From: Paenibacillus bovis
GTDB taxonomy: Bacteria > Bacillota > Bacilli > Paenibacillales > Paenibacillaceae
Assembly: GCF_001421015.2 (NCBI RefSeq)
Contig: NZ_CP013023.1
Coordinates: 5,048,501-5,112,500 of the forward strand
DNA: 64,000 bases
Direction of reading: 5' to 3'
Shown: positions 9,091 through 17,173 of the stretch, piece after piece
Position numbering within the stretch: position 1 is the stretch's first letter
Layout: each line of letters begins with the position of its first letter
Position numbers and translations under genes: made by a program
Notes under the pieces: model-generated
Database searches by the model: none
What the model was told of the DNA's origin: nothing
Seen by the model: the letters and a program-made list of their open reading frames with translations, nothing else

Positions 9091-9195
9091 CTTCGCCTCC
9101 TTATGTAACAAGCTAACCTGCCCTCTTATTAACCAAAAAAACCGGGTATATGAACAATTATTTATTGCATTATGTACATATTCGATATAAACGGC

Positions 9196-9238
9196 AAAAA
9201 AAGAGCATTTCATCTAAAAGACGAGATGCTCTTTTTGC
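9196..9238 (-). terminator. Terminator after the aldo/keto reductase gene
   Basis: AAAAGAGCAT and ATGCTCTTTT form the outer stem, with CATCT/AGACGAG partly pairing inside. On the minus strand it is followed by TTTTTTTGCC. It lies just downstream of the reductase stop at 9252. Confidence 0.8.
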
Positions 9239-9251
9239 GGTTTGCTATTGC

Positions 9252-10160
9252 TTAACGATGTTGGGTATACTGGTTGGCCGGACGGATTGAACGGATCAGT
9301 CGTACTTCATCCTCGGTCAATGCTGGAGACGAAGCAGCTGCTACATTATGACGCAGCTGCTCCGAGGAACTCGCTCCCGGAATCACAGTGCCGACAGCCG
9401 GATGAGACAGCGCATAACGAATTGCCAGTTGACTCATGCTGCGCTCCGATCCGCATAGCGGTTCCAGCTGACGTCGCAGATCCATAATCTCGGCTCCATC
9501 GATACCAAGGTACCCTTTTTGTGCTTTATCTTCACGTCCGTCAGCGAGTGCTCCGCTGGCAACCGGCCCGCGAACAATAGCACTCACTCCATTCTCGGCC
9601 AGCAGGGGCAGCACTTCTTCTTCCGGACGACGATCCAGAATGCTGTACTGACTCATCACGCTAACCAGATGCGAGCGCTTCACATATTCGCGGATTACAT
9701 TGGGACGAATCGAGGAAATGCCATACTGGCGGATCAAGCCTTCATTTTTCAGCTGTTCAAAGGCTTCGATAGCTTCATCAATGTTATCATCCATCGTACC
9801 GCCATGCAGCTGATACAGATCGATATAATCAGTTTGCAATCGGCGCAGACTATCCTTGACTGCCTCCAGAATATATTCCTTGGATGCATCCCATACCCAG
9901 CCGTCCTGGCCCGGAATACGTCGGTTACCGACCTTGGTAGCGAGTACGACGTCACTACGGCGACCTTTGATCGCTTTGCCGACGATTTCTTCGTTGCGTC
10001 CTTCATCATACAGGTCTGCCGTATCGAGCAGCGTCACGCCCATATCAAGCGCTTCGTGCAGCAGATTGATGGCCTTGCTCTCTTCGGTGCCGAGCGACAT
10101 GCAGCCCAGTCCAATTTCGCCGACCACCAGATCGGTACCTCCCAGTTTGTTCTGTTTCAT
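9252..10160 (-). CDS. Aldo/keto reductase
   Basis: A 302-residue NADPH-dependent carbonyl reductase of the AKR fold. The catalytic tetrad is visible: Asp in LLDTADLYDEG, Tyr in the same segment, Lys in ATKVGNRR, and His in LYQLHGG. The C-terminal cofactor segment is VIPGASSSEQL. It resembles Bacillus YqkF-type reductases. The ATG at 10160 is preceded by GAGAGGAGT; 16 upstream codons are open but lack a ribosome site. The ywbE gene lies 132 bp upstream on the same strand. Natural substrate unknown. Confidence 0.92.
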   Translation of the reverse strand: MKQNKLGGTDLVVGEIGLGCMSLGTEESKAINLLHEALDMGVTLLDTADLYDEGRNEEIVGKAIKGRRSDVVLATKVGNRRIPGQDGWVWDASKEYILEAVKDSLRRLQTDYIDLYQLHGGTMDDNIDEAIEAFEQLKNEGLIRQYGISSIRPNVIREYVKRSHLVSVMSQYSILDRRPEEEVLPLLAENGVSAIVRGPVASGALADGREDKAQKGYLGIDGAEIMDLRRQLEPLCGSERSMSQLAIRYALSHPAVGTVIPGASSSEQLRHNVAAASSPALTEDEVRLIRSIRPANQYTQHR

Positions 10161-10292
10161 TATGTGTACTCCTCTCTTGTGCTTGATTCCATGTATAGTC
10201 CTTTTCACTACTGCCTATTGTGCGCTGACACATAACCAACTTCTATTGGAAAATGCTTCAGTCGCATTTCCAGCTGTATCTATTCTCGATGT

Positions 10293-10493
10293 TCAAGAAG
10301 GCGTAATAATATTCTTTACCCGTCCGACCTGACCCGAAGTCAGTCGAACCTTGATTCCATGCGGATGGTTGGGAGAATTGGTCAGGATATCCTTAACCAC
10401 ACCACGGGTCAGCTTGCCGGTACGCTGATCCTGCTTGAGTACGATATCTACTTCCAGTCCTGCCTTGATATTGGCGCGTGTCTGTCCATTCAT
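10293..10493 (-). CDS. ywbE: YwbE-family small protein
   Basis: A 66-residue conserved protein of the YwbE group (DUF2196). Recognisable segments are RANIKAGLEVDIVLKQDQRT and GKLTRGVVKDILTNS, ending in GQVGRVKNI. It is basic and looks like a small beta-rich KOW-like fold, which would suit RNA or ribosome binding, but no function is established. The start at 10493 is set by AGAAAGGA; the frame continues upstream without a better site. It may share a transcript with the aldo/keto reductase. Confidence 0.85.
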   Translation of the reverse strand: MNGQTRANIKAGLEVDIVLKQDQRTGKLTRGVVKDILTNSPNHPHGIKVRLTSGQVGRVKNIITPS

Positions 10494-10730
10494 GAGAGTA
10501 ATTCCTTTCTGCCTAAAAGGTGGTATATGAGCGGTAATGGATTCAGGCTTTTTGTTTCTCTTGATCGTACTATAGCGTATTTTATAATAATTAGCCTGAA
10601 TCCACAAAATCAGCATGAATCTGCAGAATGTAGCAGTCCAGTGGCGGGCGCAAGGTTGTTTCATGTAGCAGCTTTATTGTATTTGTTGGTGTTATTGTTA
10701 AGCATGGTGGGTTTTATGTTATTCCGCTCC

Positions 10731-10838
10731 GGCAAAGGATAGAGCACGTCCTCCGGTTAAGCCTGGAGATCGTTTTATATGGGAGAGGAAATGAGGATCT
10801 CCAGGCTTAAAGGTCGTCCTTAGCTCTATTCCCTTGCC
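10731..10838. repeat. Long palindromic element, copy 1
   Basis: A hairpin of about 108 bp. The outer stem is GGCAAAGG/ATAGAGC (10731-10745) with GCTCTAT/TCCCTTGCC (10823-10838). The inner 15-bp perfect stem is TTAAGCCTGGAGATC (10757-10771) with its complement at 10796-10810. Between them is an unpaired internal loop: ACGTCCTCCGG on the left, AGGTCGTCCTTA on the right. The same loop motifs recur in copy 2 at 11285-11389. No gene overlaps it and no T run follows. Could be a mobile palindromic repeat or a structured RNA. Confidence 0.7.
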
Positions 10839-10890
10839 TGCGCTCTGTGCAGTGAGTAACTGTTGGCTGAACAGAGTGGCAGGGCAAAGG

Positions 10891-10977
10891 CTTACGGGCT
10901 TACGGGCTTACGGGCTTACGGGCTTACGGGCTTACGGGCTTACGGGCTTACGGGCTTACGGGCTTACGGGCTTACGG
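10891..10977. repeat. Octamer tandem array CTTACGGG, 10.9 copies
   Basis: Ten perfect copies of CTTACGGG run from 10891 to 10970, with seven further bases of an eleventh. There are no unique spacers, so it is not CRISPR. It lies between the two palindromic elements in a stretch with no credible gene. Perfect copies suggest recent expansion by slippage. Confidence 0.97.
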
Positions 10978-11284
10978 AACAAGTCTACCGGAGAGTAGTA
11001 GGTTGAATATAAAATCTTTAAATTTATTTTATATATGCAGTGATAGAGCATGCGATATCGCTAAAGCACTATACCAACCCATCCCTTCATCCCAAATCAA
11101 ATATGTACTTACCCAGAAAGCCGTATAATCAATAAGCGGTTCTCCATAAATAAGCAACCGAAAAAAAGGGACAGACTGCGATAGCAGCTATCCCTTAATA
11201 AACTTCATATAACAAATCAGATGACTCAAGCTGTACTGTTCTCATTCTAGAAGGATACATAGTATATCTTCCCTCGTAATGGAA
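10978..11284. other. Gene-free stretch
   Basis: About 300 bp between the octamer array and palindromic copy 2. I see no open frame with a ribosome site, no clear promoter and no terminator. It is AT-rich and unlike the flanking elements. Confidence 0.6.
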
Positions 11285-11389
11285 GAAAGGAAATAAGGGC
11301 AAAGGACGACTTTGGAGCGCGGGAATCTACAGCTTCTCCTTATCCATAGATTCCCGGGCTCCACCCGAGGACGTGCCCTTATTCCTTTC
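11285..11389. repeat. Long palindromic element, copy 2 (opposite orientation)
   Basis: The outer stem is GAAAGGAAATAAGGGC (11285-11300) with GCCCTTATTCCTTTC (11375-11389). The inner stem is GGAGCGCGGGAATCTA (11314-11329) with TAGATTCCCGGGCTCC (11347-11362), one mismatch. The internal loop has AAAGGACGACTTT on the left and ACCCGAGGACGT on the right, the complements of the copy 1 loop motifs, so this copy is inverted. Stem sequences differ from copy 1 but pairing is kept on both sides. Confidence 0.7.
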
Positions 11390-11535
11390 TGGAATGCATG
11401 ATCTCACAACAGAATTCCACAAATACATGCCCAGTCCAGAGCGCTTATTCAAAGTCTACTATAGAGATACAGTAACACCATTCGATCATTTACTGTGGAA
11501 TATGCATCTTGACAAACCGTTATCTTCCGCTTGCA

Positions 11536-12927
11536 TCACTTCTGATTAGCCGACCAATCCTCAGCCCGTGACTGCAGTCGTTCCAGCAATGCTTTGGCAT
11601 CTGGTGACTTGCCGTTGGCCGACTCGCTCAAATAACCGTTAACCGCCGGTACAATTTCGCTGTTGTAGAATGGATTGGCTTCGTCCATGAGTGTTGGCTT
11701 GGTGATGTCCGCCATCTTCATGGCATTTTTAACGTAGCCGTTATTTTCTTCGATAAAGTCTGCATTTTTTAGTGTAGGCGTATAGTCAAAGTTCAGATAC
11801 GCCCATTTTTGGGTGTCATAGCTCGCCAGGAACTTCATTACTTCCCAGGAAGCTTCCGGGTTCTGGGCTTTTTTGGCCATGATGAATGGATCTACCGCTA
11901 CCCAGCCGGTGCCGTTTTTACCGATATTCATGACCGGTACATAACGATCCAGCAGTTCCTTGTCTCCATTGGCACGGAATTCACTCATGATCGTAGTCCC
12001 GCTGTTATCCAGTACCATAGCAACATTGTTCTTTTCCAGACCAAAGTTTTCTTCGCCGCTGCCATTTACAAATGCCGGTGGTGCCAGCTTGGCCGCTTCG
12101 CCCATCCATTCCAGTGCTTTGACCATGCCAGGGGTATCCAGTGACCATTTGATATCACCCGGTTTGTCGAGCGTTCCTTCGCCGCCTTTTTCACCAAAAT
12201 AATAGCTTAGTGCAACAAAGGTAGACTGGTTGATCGAGTTGCCAGAGAACCACAGTCCATACGTCTGCTCGCCGGTTTTCGGGTCGGTACCGGTCATTTT
12301 TTTGGCTTTTTCCAGAATCTCTTCGGGAGTTGGGACTTCGGATAATGGCTCTACGCCCCAGTCTGCGAAGATCTGCTTGTCATAGATCGTGACGCGCTTG
12401 CCGAGAATAGCGGGAATACCATACTGATGCTTACCATCTGGCGAACGTGTGCTGTAAGAGCTGTTCCAGATTCCTTCCAGATAGATGCTCGGATCAAACG
12501 TCTTGTCCTTGTCGATCAGATCATCCAGGTCACGCAGCAATCCTTCATTATAATACTGGGCAGCAAAAGCACCGCCAGTATAGATAACATCCACATCACT
12601 CGACATCAGCTGGGCGCGCTGCTTGGCCTGGGCATTCTCCCACGGCACCTGGGTGATCTCCAGTTTGATATTCGGATACATTTTTTTGAATGTATCATCG
12701 ATATACTGGTTAAATCCGGTCGTCTCCTGTCCGGTCACCGGATCGATACCATTCTCCAGCTGCCAACCGGCCAGAGAAAGGCGTACCGTACCGGATACAT
12801 CGGACACTTTTTGTAAATTCTCCGTACTATACGTCTGCGAACCCGCTTCGCCTTCTGCCGAGGAACTACATGCCGTCAAGATCATCACCAGCAGCACAAT
12901 ACATACGGTTTGCCATTTTCGTCTCAT
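11536..12927 (-). CDS. Extracellular sugar-binding lipoprotein (ABC importer)
   Basis: A 463-residue family 1 solute-binding protein. The signal peptide ends in a lipobox, LTAC, with the lipid-carrying Cys near residue 20, so it is anchored outside the membrane. Family segments include TQVPWENAQAKQRAQLMSSD and DVDVIYTGGAFAAQYY, with tryptophans in the mature part suited to stacking on sugar rings. It is the last gene of a leftward operon after two permeases; the spacing to the nearer permease is 26 bp. No ATPase gene is present here, as usual for such importers, which borrow a shared MsmX-type ATPase. Sugar not identified. Confidence 0.93.
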   Translation of the reverse strand: MRRKWQTVCIVLLVMILTACSSSAEGEAGSQTYSTENLQKVSDVSGTVRLSLAGWQLENGIDPVTGQETTGFNQYIDDTFKKMYPNIKLEITQVPWENAQAKQRAQLMSSDVDVIYTGGAFAAQYYNEGLLRDLDDLIDKDKTFDPSIYLEGIWNSSYSTRSPDGKHQYGIPAILGKRVTIYDKQIFADWGVEPLSEVPTPEEILEKAKKMTGTDPKTGEQTYGLWFSGNSINQSTFVALSYYFGEKGGEGTLDKPGDIKWSLDTPGMVKALEWMGEAAKLAPPAFVNGSGEENFGLEKNNVAMVLDNSGTTIMSEFRANGDKELLDRYVPVMNIGKNGTGWVAVDPFIMAKKAQNPEASWEVMKFLASYDTQKWAYLNFDYTPTLKNADFIEENNGYVKNAMKMADITKPTLMDEANPFYNSEIVPAVNGYLSESANGKSPDAKALLERLQSRAEDWSANQK

Positions 12928-12953
12928 CGGATTACCACCTTTGTCGGATTTGG

Positions 12954-13838
12954 TTACTGCTTCAGACCTGTTGTTGCGATACTTTCCACAATATATTTTT
13001 GCAGGAACATATACAGCACCAGTACCGGGATCAGACTGATACAGGTAGCAGCCATAATAATCGATGGCATCTGACGGGAACCGTTGTTGTAATTGAACAT
13101 CGCCAGACCGAGCTGAATCGTGTACTTGTCCGGATTGTTCAGCGCCAGCAGCGGCCAGATTAATTCATTCCACACACCCAGGAATTGCAAAATGACCATC
13201 GTGGCAAAAATCGGCATACAGAGCGGCAAATAAATACGCGGGAAAATGCCATATTCACTCGCTCCGTCGATCAATGCCGCCTCCCGTAGTTCACCCGGCA
13301 GCCCGTCAATAAACTGCTTGCACAGGAAGGTACCAAACGCATAATTCAGTGCCGGCAAAAAGAAAACCCAATATGTATCCAGGAGATGAATCTGGTTAAA
13401 CAGCATGTACTGCGGAATCATTGTCATTTCAAAAGGAATCATCATCGTACTGAGCGCCAGAACCAGCACCATGCCCGCTCCTTTAAACCGGATCTTGGAC
13501 AGTGCATATCCCGATAACAGAGCAGAGAACAGGCTGATTACGATGACACCGATCGCCACGACAAAGGAATTCAGAATATAGCGGATCAGATCCACATTGG
13601 TGAGGGCTGCACGGTATGTGCGCAGCGACGGATCTTCCGGCCAAAAGCTCGGCGGAAACGGAATATTGAGCCGTGCTCCCCAGTCAAAGCTGGTCATAAC
13701 CATCCAGATAAATGGCAGTACCATCGTCACGGAGGCGGCGCAGAGAATAAACATAATGGCAAAACTGGTGAACTTGCGACTGGTTTGATGGCCCAGCTTT
13801 ATCGGAGCTTTGGGGAGGGATGGTGCAGTTTTATCCAT
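12954..13838 (-). CDS. Sugar ABC transporter permease, MalG type
   Basis: A 294-residue inner-membrane permease with about six helices, the first near residues 28-50. The EAA loop reads ELREAALIDGASEYGIFPRI, then YLPLCMPIF. The length and the C-terminal ending (VESIATTGLKQ, as in the MalG group VAGLTAGAVKG) fit the MalG half of a heterodimeric sugar importer. It lies 12 bp downstream of the MalF-type permease and 26 bp upstream of the binding protein, so all three genes are one operon. Confidence 0.93.
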   Translation of the reverse strand: MDKTAPSLPKAPIKLGHQTSRKFTSFAIMFILCAASVTMVLPFIWMVMTSFDWGARLNIPFPPSFWPEDPSLRTYRAALTNVDLIRYILNSFVVAIGVIVISLFSALLSGYALSKIRFKGAGMVLVLALSTMMIPFEMTMIPQYMLFNQIHLLDTYWVFFLPALNYAFGTFLCKQFIDGLPGELREAALIDGASEYGIFPRIYLPLCMPIFATMVILQFLGVWNELIWPLLALNNPDKYTIQLGLAMFNYNNGSRQMPSIIMAATCISLIPVLVLYMFLQKYIVESIATTGLKQ

Positions 13839-13850
13839 GTCGTCAGCCTC

Positions 13851-14792
13851 CTAGTTCAATTGGTTTTTGGCGTTTACCTTGAGGATAACCAGTGTCAGCA
13901 GCAGGATAAATACAAACAGCAGATACGATGCCGCTGTCGCAATCCCCAGCTGGGAAGACAAAAAGGCATTGCGGTAAATATACAGTACCGAAGTCATCAG
14001 TGCACCCGATGGATTACCGGCACTTCCACCGATCAGCCATACATTGGTGAACTGCTTCATACCATTGATTACGCCCATGACAATCATGAACAGGAAGATC
14101 GGACGTAGCGATGGAATCGTAATATAACGCCATTTGCCCAGCGCGCTCGCTCCATCAATATCTGCCGCTTCATACTGCTCGCGCGGCACACTTTGCAGGG
14201 CAGCGAGGAAAATAATCGTATTGTATCCAAGCGCACTCCACAGAATCATGAATACAACGCTCAGACGGGCAATCGAAGGATCGGTAAACCAGCCAACCGG
14301 ATCAATGCCGAACCAGTTTAGCGCATAGTTGATCAGACCTTCTTTGCCGGGATGAAATAACAGACTGAACAGAAGACTGGTGGCTACGGCCGAGACCACA
14401 TTGGGAAGGAAAAAAATCGCTTTGAACAGATTGCGTGTACGCTGCCAGGGTAGATGATGTACCAGACTGGCCAGGATAAAGGAGAACACAATACCAAGTA
14501 TGGCCGACAGCCCGCCAATATAGATGGTGTTGTAGAGAGCCCCCCAGAACAGATCGTCCTGCAGCACTCTGGAATAGTTGGTCAACCCTACCCACTGCGC
14601 AGAGGCAGCGCCATTACCGCGGAAGCTAGTGAGCAGTGCAGAGACCATTGGATACAGAGAAAAGCCCAGCACACCAACGAGCAGCGGCAGCACAAAGCAC
14701 CAGCCGGCAATATCGGTGGAACGCAGCCATTTTTTGCGGACGGCTGTGGTTTGTTGACCTGCGATTACCTGTGTATTTTCAGACACCATCAT
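13851..14792 (-). CDS. Sugar ABC transporter permease, MalF type
   Basis: A 313-residue permease and the first gene of the sugar operon. Hydrophobic helices begin near residue 30 (GWCFVLPLLVGVLGFSLYPM). The EAA loop reads EQYEAADIDGASALGKWRYI followed by TIPSLRP. Two ATGs lie in a row at 14792 and 14789; AGAAGG is better spaced for the second. A perfect PerR-type box stands 41-55 bp upstream, so peroxide or metal control is possible for this operon, which would be unusual for a sugar importer. Confidence 0.93.
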   Translation of the reverse strand: MMVSENTQVIAGQQTTAVRKKWLRSTDIAGWCFVLPLLVGVLGFSLYPMVSALLTSFRGNGAASAQWVGLTNYSRVLQDDLFWGALYNTIYIGGLSAILGIVFSFILASLVHHLPWQRTRNLFKAIFFLPNVVSAVATSLLFSLLFHPGKEGLINYALNWFGIDPVGWFTDPSIARLSVVFMILWSALGYNTIIFLAALQSVPREQYEAADIDGASALGKWRYITIPSLRPIFLFMIVMGVINGMKQFTNVWLIGGSAGNPSGALMTSVLYIYRNAFLSSQLGIATAASYLLFVFILLLTLVILKVNAKNQLN

Positions 14793-14832
14793 CCACCTTC
14801 TTTCTTGGAAGTTTTGTGAGCAGCACCTGTTG

Positions 14833-14847
14833 TTATAATCATTATAA
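14833..14847. promoter_or_regulatory. Perfect PerR-type box upstream of the sugar operon
   Basis: TTATAATCATTATAA is an exact 7-1-7 match to the Bacillus PerR consensus TTATAATNATTATAA. It differs from the Fur (TGATAATNATTATCA) and Zur (TCGTAATNATTACGA) consensus at key positions. It lies upstream of the permease start at 14792 and downstream of the yclQ-like gene, so the sugar operon is the only gene positioned to be controlled. Confidence 0.65.
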
Positions 14848-15011
14848 TGAAATAATGATTAATTTCTAGAGTATAGTTCTCTTTTTATGTAATGTAGTTA
14901 TTAAAATAGTTAATTGGTCTGATCAATAAAATTAATTTTCAGCTATAAAAATCGAATTTTAGCAGATATCCAACATTCTCTTCACTTATTTATGTCACTT
15001 TATATAACAAA

Positions 15012-15044
15012 AAGAAAGCTGCGATATGACTCACAGCTTCCTTT
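15012..15044 (-). terminator. Terminator of the siderophore importer operon
   Basis: On the minus strand AGGAAGCTG and CAGCTTTCTT form the stem, followed by TTTTTG. It lies about 125 bp after the stop of the binding-protein gene. Confidence 0.7.
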
Positions 15045-15166
15045 AGACTATGTTATGAATTGGGAATAGATCGGGATAACCAGCTTTGCAGGACTGTTAG
15101 CATATTTTTGCCTATTTTCCTGTTTTCATTGCGTGCTGTTTGTATAGGGTTTACGTCAGAAATCAT

Positions 15167-16123
15167 TTATCCCTGTACTGCATCTCCTACTTCTTTGACC
15201 ATTTCGGATACGGATTGCAGACCGCCACCGGAGAGATACCAATAGTAAGGATTCAGGTAGACAATATGTCCGTTTTTATAGGCATTGGTGTTTTTAACCA
15301 AGGCATTCTCGACTGTCGCTTTGCCGGATGAATCTTCACCGATTGCACTGCCGCGATCTACAACAAACAGATAATCCGGATTTTTCTCGGCTACATATTC
15401 GGGAGATACACTCTGTCCGTGCGTAGATACTTCGATGTTCGGATCGGCGGCTTTGAAGCCCAGTACATCATGAATCAATCCAAAGCGTGAACCGGCTCCA
15501 TATGCGCTCAGGCTGCCTTCATTAGCCAGTACAATCAGTGCATTATGATTCGCTTTTTTTACTTTTTCCTGTGTAGCCGTTACTTCATTATTGATAGCAG
15601 TCAATGCTTCGTTAATCTCATCCTGCTTGCCGAAGATTTCACCGATGATATTCATGTTTTGGGTAAAAGATTTCATGTAATCGTTCGTATCAACACTCAG
15701 GTTGATCGTCTTCGCAATTTTACTGAATTCTTCATAGGAATCCGCCTGGCGTCCGGAGATGATGATCAGGTCCGGTGCAGCTTCGCTGACTTTCTCAAAG
15801 TCCGGCTCTTTCAGACCACCTGCATTGATATAATCACTGCTTTTGTATTTTTCCAGATAAGGAGGCAGATTGTCCTGCGGGACAGCAACAGGCTTAATAC
15901 CCAGCTGATCCATGGTATCCAGGATGCCCATATCAAATACAACTACACGCTGTGGATTTTTCGGTACTTCGACATCTCCTGTCGTTTGAGCGACTTTGAC
16001 AGTAGCCGCTGGTGCTGCATCGCTTCCTGCTGCTCCTGTTGTAGATCCGGCTTCTTTGCCGCAAGCAGCCAGTACTAGTATCGCCAAAATAAGTGTCAAA
16101 CTCAGTGTCCATTTTTTCATCAT
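15167..16123 (-). CDS. yclQ: Siderophore-binding lipoprotein, YclQ type
   Basis: A 318-residue iron-siderophore binding protein. The signal peptide ends in the lipobox LAAC, followed by a low-complexity Gly/Ala/Ser linker. Family segments are VEVPKNPQRVVVFDMGILDT (start of the first lobe), PDLIIISGRQ and the ending YLSGGGLQSVSEMVKEV. It matches Bacillus YclQ, which binds petrobactin. The start is at 16123 or the adjacent ATG at 16120, after AAAGGGG; the open frame extends 26 codons further without a site. Last gene of the yclNOPQ-like operon, separated from the ATPase by 210 bp that hold a palindrome. Confidence 0.88.
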   Translation of the reverse strand: MMKKWTLSLTLILAILVLAACGKEAGSTTGAAGSDAAPAATVKVAQTTGDVEVPKNPQRVVVFDMGILDTMDQLGIKPVAVPQDNLPPYLEKYKSSDYINAGGLKEPDFEKVSEAAPDLIIISGRQADSYEEFSKIAKTINLSVDTNDYMKSFTQNMNIIGEIFGKQDEINEALTAINNEVTATQEKVKKANHNALIVLANEGSLSAYGAGSRFGLIHDVLGFKAADPNIEVSTHGQSVSPEYVAEKNPDYLFVVDRGSAIGEDSSGKATVENALVKNTNAYKNGHIVYLNPYYWYLSGGGLQSVSEMVKEVGDAVQG

Positions 16124-16260
16124 AATTCCCCTTTGATAAGTGTATTGGATCTTGCCTGGATGATTTTTTTGCAAATCCGAGTGCTGCCATCCGCAGTCCA
16201 CCCTGTGCTATACAGCCACAGCCACCTGCAATTGGCAGACTCTTTTATTGTTAATGCGCG

Positions 16261-16282
16261 CAATACCGAATTCGTTATTGCT
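16261..16282. repeat. Intercistronic palindrome before yclQ
   Basis: GCAATACCGAATTCGTTATTGC is a 22-bp palindrome with one mismatched pair, in the 210-bp gap between the ATPase and the binding protein. It may be an mRNA-stabilising hairpin that raises binding-protein yield, or an operator. No T run follows. Confidence 0.45.
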
Positions 16283-16333
16283 ACCCGCTGTATAGTTTAA
16301 GTATCACTTCTCTATTATTTCCCGGTACAGTTA

Positions 16334-17092
16334 TCAGGCGTAAAATGTACAAATACGCTGCCCTTCAATCTCCTGGATACCAATCTCCAGATCATAAATG
16401 CTGCGCAGTACATCGCTATCGATAATCTGCTCTACACTGCCTTCCTGTACGATCCGGCCGTTTTTGAGTGCGACGATCCGGTCCGAATAACAGGAAGCAA
16501 AGTTAATATCGTGAATGACCAGCACAATCGTCTTGCCCAGCTCCTGTACCATCCGGCGCAGCGTCTGCATAATCTGGACGGAGTGCTTCATATCCAGATT
16601 ATTGAGCGGCTCATCGAGCAGGATATACTCGGTGTCCTGGGCGAGCACCATCGCAATATAGGCACGCTGCTTCTGACCGCCGCTCAGCTCGTCGAGGTAT
16701 TTGTGCTGCATCTCGGTAAGCTCCATATAGGCAATGGCTTCATCTACATGACGTTCATCTTCCTTTTTCAGTCGGCCCTGTGAATAGGGGAACCGGCCAA
16801 AAGCCACCAGTTCGCGAATCGTCAGTCGCAGTTCGATATGGTTGGCCTGCTTGAGAATCGCCAGCGTACGCGCTAGCTCTCTGCTGTCACAGCTGCCAAT
16901 CTCGCGGCCTTCCAGCCATACTTCACCCTGATCTCTCGTAATCAGACGGCTGATCATAGAGAGTAGGGTACTTTTGCCTGCTCCGTTCGGACCGATAAAC
17001 GAAGTAATCTGCCCTTTGTTGATCGTCAGAGAGACATCGTCGACCACTTTTTTGCCGTTATACGTTTTGGACAGGTTTTTGACTTCCAGCAT
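16334..17092 (-). CDS. yclP: Siderophore ABC transporter ATPase, YclP type
   Basis: A 252-residue ATPase of the FepC/BtuD group. Walker A is GPNGAGKST, the Q loop follows at LKQANH, the signature is LSGGQKQRAYIAMVLAQD, Walker B is YILLDEPLNNLD and the switch His is in LVIHDINFA. It would energise iron-siderophore uptake at the inner face of the membrane. The ATG at 17092 follows GAAGAGG; an ATG six codons earlier is weaker. It is 81 bp downstream of the second permease. Confidence 0.93.
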   Translation of the reverse strand: MLEVKNLSKTYNGKKVVDDVSLTINKGQITSFIGPNGAGKSTLLSMISRLITRDQGEVWLEGREIGSCDSRELARTLAILKQANHIELRLTIRELVAFGRFPYSQGRLKKEDERHVDEAIAYMELTEMQHKYLDELSGGQKQRAYIAMVLAQDTEYILLDEPLNNLDMKHSVQIMQTLRRMVQELGKTIVLVIHDINFASCYSDRIVALKNGRIVQEGSVEQIIDSDVLRSIYDLEIGIQEIEGQRICTFYA

Positions 17093-17173
17093 GCTTCCTC
17101 TTCCTTTCATGACCGAGTAGGGAGATATTCTCCCTGTTCTTTGCAGATTCGTGATGGGGTCCTTTGTCCTGTT

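Noticed and set aside
10891..10977. Possible CRISPR array
   Set aside because: Units are 8 bp and contiguous, with no spacers and no cas genes. The same applies to the TTCATTCG, GCTATCT and CTTAAAT arrays.
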